In this document: positions 6,504 through 8,858 of the stretch, piece by piece | Layout: every line of letters begins with the position of its first letter | How positions within the stretch are numbered: position 1 is the stretch's first letter | Assembly (NCBI GenBank): GCA_913054415.1 | Contig: CAJXII010000062.1 | Span: 1 to 8,858, forward strand | Origin: an uncultured Arcobacter sp. | GTDB taxonomy: Bacteria; Campylobacterota; Campylobacteria; Campylobacterales; Arcobacteraceae | Reading direction: 5' to 3' | Length of the DNA: 8,858 bases | The notes under the pieces: model-generated | Seen by the model: only the letters and a program-made list of their open reading frames with translations | Told to the model about the DNA's origin: nothing | Databases searched by the model: none | Program-made: the position numbers and the translations under genes

Positions 6504-7062
6504 GAAAAATTGTAAGATCATTATCTAAATAGTTATCTTTGGTATAGATATTTTGTGTAAAAGTTCTACAAAATATTAGTAGTTCCGAAATATCTATATC
6601 TATAAAGCTATCAGATTTTAGTATATTAAAAATAAATCCTTTAGTTGAGTAGTTAAAACAGTTTTGGATAAATATTTTAATATCTTTAAAGCCAAGAATA
6701 TTTAAAGCACCGCTACATATATAATAATCAGATTTTATAAGTTGATTTGTAAGAGCATTGGCAATTATAAATTCAATTTGTGGAAATCTTTTTTTTGCAA
6801 TATCTATCATAAAAGATTCACAATCAATCCCTATGTATTGTTGTGGTAATTTATGATTGTTCTTTAGGTATTTATAGTATTCCCCAAATCCACAACCTAT
6901 ATCTACAATAGTAGAGTTTGATATATCGTTTTTGATATATTGTGTAAGAATCTCAAATCTTTTGTATTGTGTATATTTTGAGTTCCAATGCACACCTTGT
7001 GCAGATATACCATACTCTTTGATCGCTTTTTTATAAAATTGGGTATTTCGTTTATAAGACAT
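6493..7062 (-). CDS. Class I SAM-dependent methyltransferase, substrate unknown
   Basis: A 189-residue protein with a Rossmann-type methyltransferase core. Motif I VDIGCGFGEYY (D54-G60) binds S-adenosylmethionine, and the acidic residue after strand 2 is D80 (YIGIDCE), which would bind the ribose. The N-terminal segment QGVHWNSKYTQYKRFEIL at about 22-39 is a distinctive lead-in. I cannot name the substrate: small molecule, protein and tRNA are all possible. Its ATG overlaps the deaminase stop (TAATG) and no Shine-Dalgarno is visible, so translation is probably coupled to the deaminase. Its tail overlaps the PBP gene by 11 nt in the opposite direction. Confidence 0.8.
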   Translation of the reverse strand: MSYKRNTQFYKKAIKEYGISAQGVHWNSKYTQYKRFEILTQYIKNDISNSTIVDIGCGFGEYYKYLKNNHKLPQQYIGIDCESFMIDIAKKRFPQIEFIIANALTNQLIKSDYYICSGALNILGFKDIKIFIQNCFNYSTKGFIFNILKSDSFIDIDISELLIFCRTFTQNIYTKDNYLDNDLTIFLKK

Positions 7063-7496
7063 TATGTAAGCTGTTCTATTTTTACACCATTATCTTTTAA
7101 AAACTGTGATACAACAGTAGAGTTTGTATGCTCATAAGCTTTTTCATAAACAATTCTTTTAATCCCACTTGCAATAAGATTTTTACTACATTCGCTACAA
7201 GGCTCAAGTGTTACATAAATTGTAGCACCTTCTATACTTATACCTTTTCTTGCTGCCCAAATTATAGCATTCATCTCTGCATGTATCTCGTATGTTTTGG
7301 ACCATTCATGATGCTCTTTTGTATATTGCGAATTCCAATAATCATTGCAGTTTATAAACCCAGTAGGAGTTCCATTATATCCTGTGCTAAGGATTCTTCC
7401 ATCTTTAACTATTACTGCTCCGACTTGTTTAGATACACATTTAGAAGCAGTCGCAATTTCTTTTGCTATATTTATAAAATTTTTGTCATTTAACAT
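7062..7496 (-). CDS. ComEB-type dCMP (deoxycytidylate) deaminase
   Basis: A 144-residue zinc-dependent cytidine/deoxycytidylate deaminase. The active-site motif HAEMNAI places zinc ligand H72 and the proton-shuttling E74, and EPCSEC gives zinc ligands C100 and C103. TGYNGTPTGF at 38-47 is the usual substrate-binding stretch of dCMP deaminases. It should convert dCMP to dUMP and so feed thymidylate synthesis. The family is also called ComEB after the B. subtilis competence operon, but no competence genes are nearby and no role in DNA uptake is implied. It is first gene of a two-gene minus-strand unit with the methyltransferase, behind an extended -10 promoter at 7529-7537. The ribosome site before its ATG is weak. 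Confidence 0.93.
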   Translation of the reverse strand: MLNDKNFINIAKEIATASKCVSKQVGAVIVKDGRILSTGYNGTPTGFINCNDYWNSQYTKEHHEWSKTYEIHAEMNAIIWAARKGISIEGATIYVTLEPCSECSKNLIASGIKRIVYEKAYEHTNSTVVSQFLKDNGVKIEQLT

Positions 7497-7524
7497 TTTA
7501 AATCCATTATTATTAAAATTATAG

Positions 7525-7530
7525 TATTAT
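7525..7530 (+). promoter_or_regulatory. Candidate -10 box for the secreted-protein gene
   Basis: TATTAT lies 26 nt before the ATG at 7556, in the 59-nt divergent gap. There is no TGn extension and no -35 box, so it is weaker than the opposing minus-strand element. It overlaps that element's footprint, meaning the two promoters probably compete for polymerase. AGGAG at 7545-7549 is the ribosome site. Confidence 0.4.
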
Positions 7531-7537
7531 TATAGCA
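7529..7537 (-). promoter_or_regulatory. Extended -10 promoter of the deaminase/methyltransferase operon
   Basis: Read on the minus strand, 7537-7529 is TGCTATAAT, a perfect extended -10 element. Transcription would begin near 7522, giving a leader of about 25 nt before the ATG at 7496. A second TATAAT without TGn occurs at 7523-7518 on the same strand and is less likely to be used. Confidence 0.6.
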
Positions 7538-7555
7538 AATTTTTAGGAGTTTATT

Positions 7556-8023
7556 ATGAAAAAAATATTTTTAATAGCAATATTTTTATATAGTGGGTTA
7601 TTTGCAAAAGAATATACTTTAAATCTTGTTGGTTCAAATCAAAATGAAAATCAAACAATAAAAGTCGATTTTAATGCAGATGATGAGGGTAAAGTGTTAC
7701 CAAATCAAAGAGTTGATATTAGAAATCTAGCACATCCAAAATCATTAAAAGTTCTTACTGCATCAGGTTTAAAAGGAACTTTAAAAGATGAAAGGGAGAT
7801 TTTAGTTTATTATAAAACATCTCTTAATGTATCTGGATTAAAAATTAGAAATTTGTATAAAGTAGGAGTAGTTAGAGTTTATGGTGATGAGAATAATTTA
7901 ACAATCCCTTTTGATCCAGATTATTATCAAAATATTGTATCTTATCTAAGATATCATAATATTAAACAAGATGTGATAAAAGATATAAATAATTTATATG
8001 GAACTTGGACTGAGATAGAATAA
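7556..8023 (+). CDS. Secreted/periplasmic protein of unknown function
   Basis: A 155-residue protein with a clear Sec signal peptide: basic start MKK, hydrophobic core to about residue 15, and a likely signal peptidase I site after A17 (LFA, then KEY). It is not a lipoprotein, since no lipobox cysteine is present and the protein has no cysteine at all. The mature ~138 residues look mainly beta-stranded (KEYTLNLVGS, SLKVLTASGL, EILVYYKTSL, KVGVVRVYGD), ending in a helical, acidic tail. I recognise no family and no catalytic motif. AGGAG at 7545-7549 precedes ATG 7556. It is divergent from the dCMP deaminase and convergent with the SRP RNA gene, and it appears to be transcribed alone. A periplasmic binding or envelope role is possible but unsupported. 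Confidence 0.75.
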   Translation: MKKIFLIAIFLYSGLFAKEYTLNLVGSNQNENQTIKVDFNADDEGKVLPNQRVDIRNLAHPKSLKVLTASGLKGTLKDEREILVYYKTSLNVSGLKIRNLYKVGVVRVYGDENNLTIPFDPDYYQNIVSYLRYHNIKQDVIKDINNLYGTWTEIE

Positions 8024-8026
8024 AAG

Positions 8027-8130
8027 CACTCCACCCAGATACCTAAACACATCATAAATAGAAGCTCCTTGCTGTATTCCTACCCTGGGGAATTACTTCT
8101 AAGTATAATTGTAAAGGTCTAAGTGAAGCA
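8027..8130 (-). ncRNA. ffs: Signal recognition particle RNA (4.5S-type, bacterial small SRP RNA)
   Basis: Read on the minus strand, 8090-8066 carries the domain IV hallmark: CCAGG, a 3-bp stem GTA/TAC capped by a GGAA tetraloop, then AGCAAGG on the 3' side. This is the symmetric CAGG/AGCA loop that binds Ffh. Outward, AGAAG (8100-8096) pairs with CTTCT (8064-8060), and TGCTTCACT (8130-8122) pairs with 8035-8027 through nine pairs including wobbles. This gives one long hairpin of about 104 nt, the expected size for a 4.5S RNA without an Alu domain. The 5' end agrees with a promoter at 8145-8137. The RNA joins Ffh to target membrane and secreted proteins co-translationally. Exact ends are estimates. 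Confidence 0.88.
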
Positions 8131-8136
8131 GACAGA

Positions 8137-8145
8137 ATTTTAGCA
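8137..8145 (-). promoter_or_regulatory. Extended -10 promoter of the SRP RNA gene
   Basis: On the minus strand 8145-8137 reads TGCTAAAAT, fitting TGnTAnAAT. A start seven bases downstream falls at about 8130, exactly where the terminal helix of the SRP RNA begins. T-rich tracts upstream (to about 8178) resemble promoters of this phylum. The agreement of position supports both calls. Confidence 0.6.
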
Positions 8146-8155
8146 CTTTGTTTAT

Positions 8156-8166
8156 TAAGATAAGAT
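8156..8166 (+). promoter_or_regulatory. Weak candidate -10 region of the nitroreductase gene
   Basis: TAAGAT occurs twice, at 8156-8161 and 8161-8166, 27-37 nt before ATG 8193, with T-rich DNA upstream but no TGn extension. It is the only promoter-like sequence in the short gap. It would fire divergently from the ffs promoter. Confidence 0.3.
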
Positions 8167-8192
8167 TAAAAATTAAAATAGGAGTTATATAG

Positions 8193-8834
8193 ATGGATCA
8201 ATTTAAAGAAGCTATGAAATTTAGACATGCTTGTAAGATTTTTGATGAAAATAAAAAAATATCTGATGAAGATATATATCAGATATTGGAAGTAGGTAGA
8301 GAATCAGCTTCATCATTTGGTATGGAGCCTTGGAAATTCTTAGTTATAACAAATCAAAAATTAAAACAAAAACTACAACCTTATTGTTGGAATCAGCCAC
8401 AAATTACAAGTTGTTCCCATCTTATTGTTATATTAGCAGCTATTGAATCTGTCAAAATAGAATCAGGAATCCCTGCTAAAAAATTTGCACGAAGAGGGAT
8501 ATCAAAAGAGCAACAAGAAAAATATCTTAATGTATATGCTAATCATTTAAAAACAATACTTCAAGATGACAATATGATATATACATGGACATCAAAACAA
8601 ACATATATTGCTATGTCAAATATGATAACTTATGCTGCTACTAAAAAAATAGATTCTTGTCCTATTGAAGGGTTTGAGAAAGATGAAGTTCAAAAAGTGT
8701 TAAATTTAGATAGTTCAAAATATCAAGTAAGTGTATTAGTTCCTATGGGATATAGGATAAATCCTCAATCACCGCAATTAAGAGATGATTTTGAGGATAT
8801 AGTTAACTTAACTTTCGCACCTAAAACCAAGTAA
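8193..8834 (+). CDS. NAD(P)H-dependent flavin nitroreductase, FrxA/NfsB type
   Basis: A 213-residue FMN-dependent nitroreductase-fold oxidoreductase, expected to work as a cytoplasmic dimer. Landmarks are the N-terminal phosphate-binding RHACKIFD (11-18), SSFGMEPWKF at 40-49, WTSKQTYIAMSNM around 132-144, and DSCPIEGF at 154-161 (the NfsB/FrxA 'PIEGF' flavin loop), followed by VSVLVPMGYR near the C-terminus. By memory, the pattern resembles Helicobacter FrxA more than RdxA, notably GMEPWK, SKQTYI and DSCPIEG. Such enzymes reduce nitro compounds and quinones and can activate nitroimidazole drugs; the natural substrate is often unclear. AGGAG at 8180-8184 precedes ATG 8193 by 8 nt. The gene appears complete and ends 24 nt before the window end. 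Confidence 0.92.
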   Translation: MDQFKEAMKFRHACKIFDENKKISDEDIYQILEVGRESASSFGMEPWKFLVITNQKLKQKLQPYCWNQPQITSCSHLIVILAAIESVKIESGIPAKKFARRGISKEQQEKYLNVYANHLKTILQDDNMIYTWTSKQTYIAMSNMITYAATKKIDSCPIEGFEKDEVQKVLNLDSSKYQVSVLVPMGYRINPQSPQLRDDFEDIVNLTFAPKTK

Positions 8835-8858
8835 TCTTTGAGTAATATCCCTTAATGT

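Noticed and set aside
7128..7493. 121-residue plus-strand open frame opposite the dCMP deaminase
   Set aside because: The minus-strand deaminase has intact zinc-site motifs; this frame is Phe/Cys/Ser-rich antisense with no ribosome site.
8024..8147. Direct repeat AGCACT at 8025-8030 and 8142-8147 as target-site duplication of a mobile element
   Set aside because: Only six bases, no transposase or inverted ends between, and the interval is explained by the SRP RNA and its promoter.

Overview
The window is AT-rich with strongly A/T-biased codon use (AGA for Arg, TTA for Leu). It carries several TGnTATAAT-type extended -10 promoters with no clear -35 box. Together with a FrxA/RdxA-like nitroreductase and a small (about 104 nt) SRP RNA, this suggests a member of the Campylobacterota (Arcobacter/Sulfurimonas/Campylobacter relatives). 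That assignment is inference from style and gene content, not from a search. The DNA looks like ordinary chromosome: no insertion sequence, phage gene, CRISPR array, tRNA or attachment site was seen.

Left part (1-1918, + strand): a promoter at 83-91 drives a tight run of four genes. These are a 69-residue two-helix membrane protein, an FmdE-like protein, a YgbA-type cysteine-rich protein ('nitrous oxide-stimulated promoter' family) and a short-chain dehydrogenase. Junctions are 2 nt, a 1-nt overlap and 5 nt, so co-translation is likely. The YgbA member hints at a role around nitrosative stress, but the function of the set is unknown.

Centre (1919-6503, + strand): a new extended -10 promoter precedes gpmI (glycolysis/gluconeogenesis). 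It is followed by a stand-alone CheY-like receiver, a lone oligopeptide/nickel-type ABC ATPase and a class A penicillin-binding protein (peptidoglycan polymerase). The ATPase and PBP overlap by ATGA. The genes are functionally mixed but closely packed, as in housekeeping operons of small genomes.

Right part (6493-8858): a minus-strand pair, a ComEB-type dCMP deaminase then a SAM methyltransferase, runs tail-to-tail into the PBP gene with an 11-nt overlap. Divergent from the deaminase is a secreted protein of unknown function. Between it and a plus-strand nitroreductase lies the signal recognition particle RNA gene (ffs) on the minus strand, recognised by its domain IV hairpin and long terminal helix.

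I see no clearly new defence or mobile system. The points most worth a second look are the FmdE/YgbA/membrane protein cassette, the orphan ABC ATPase coupled to a PBP, the orphan secreted protein, and the ffs gene that a CDS-only annotation would miss.
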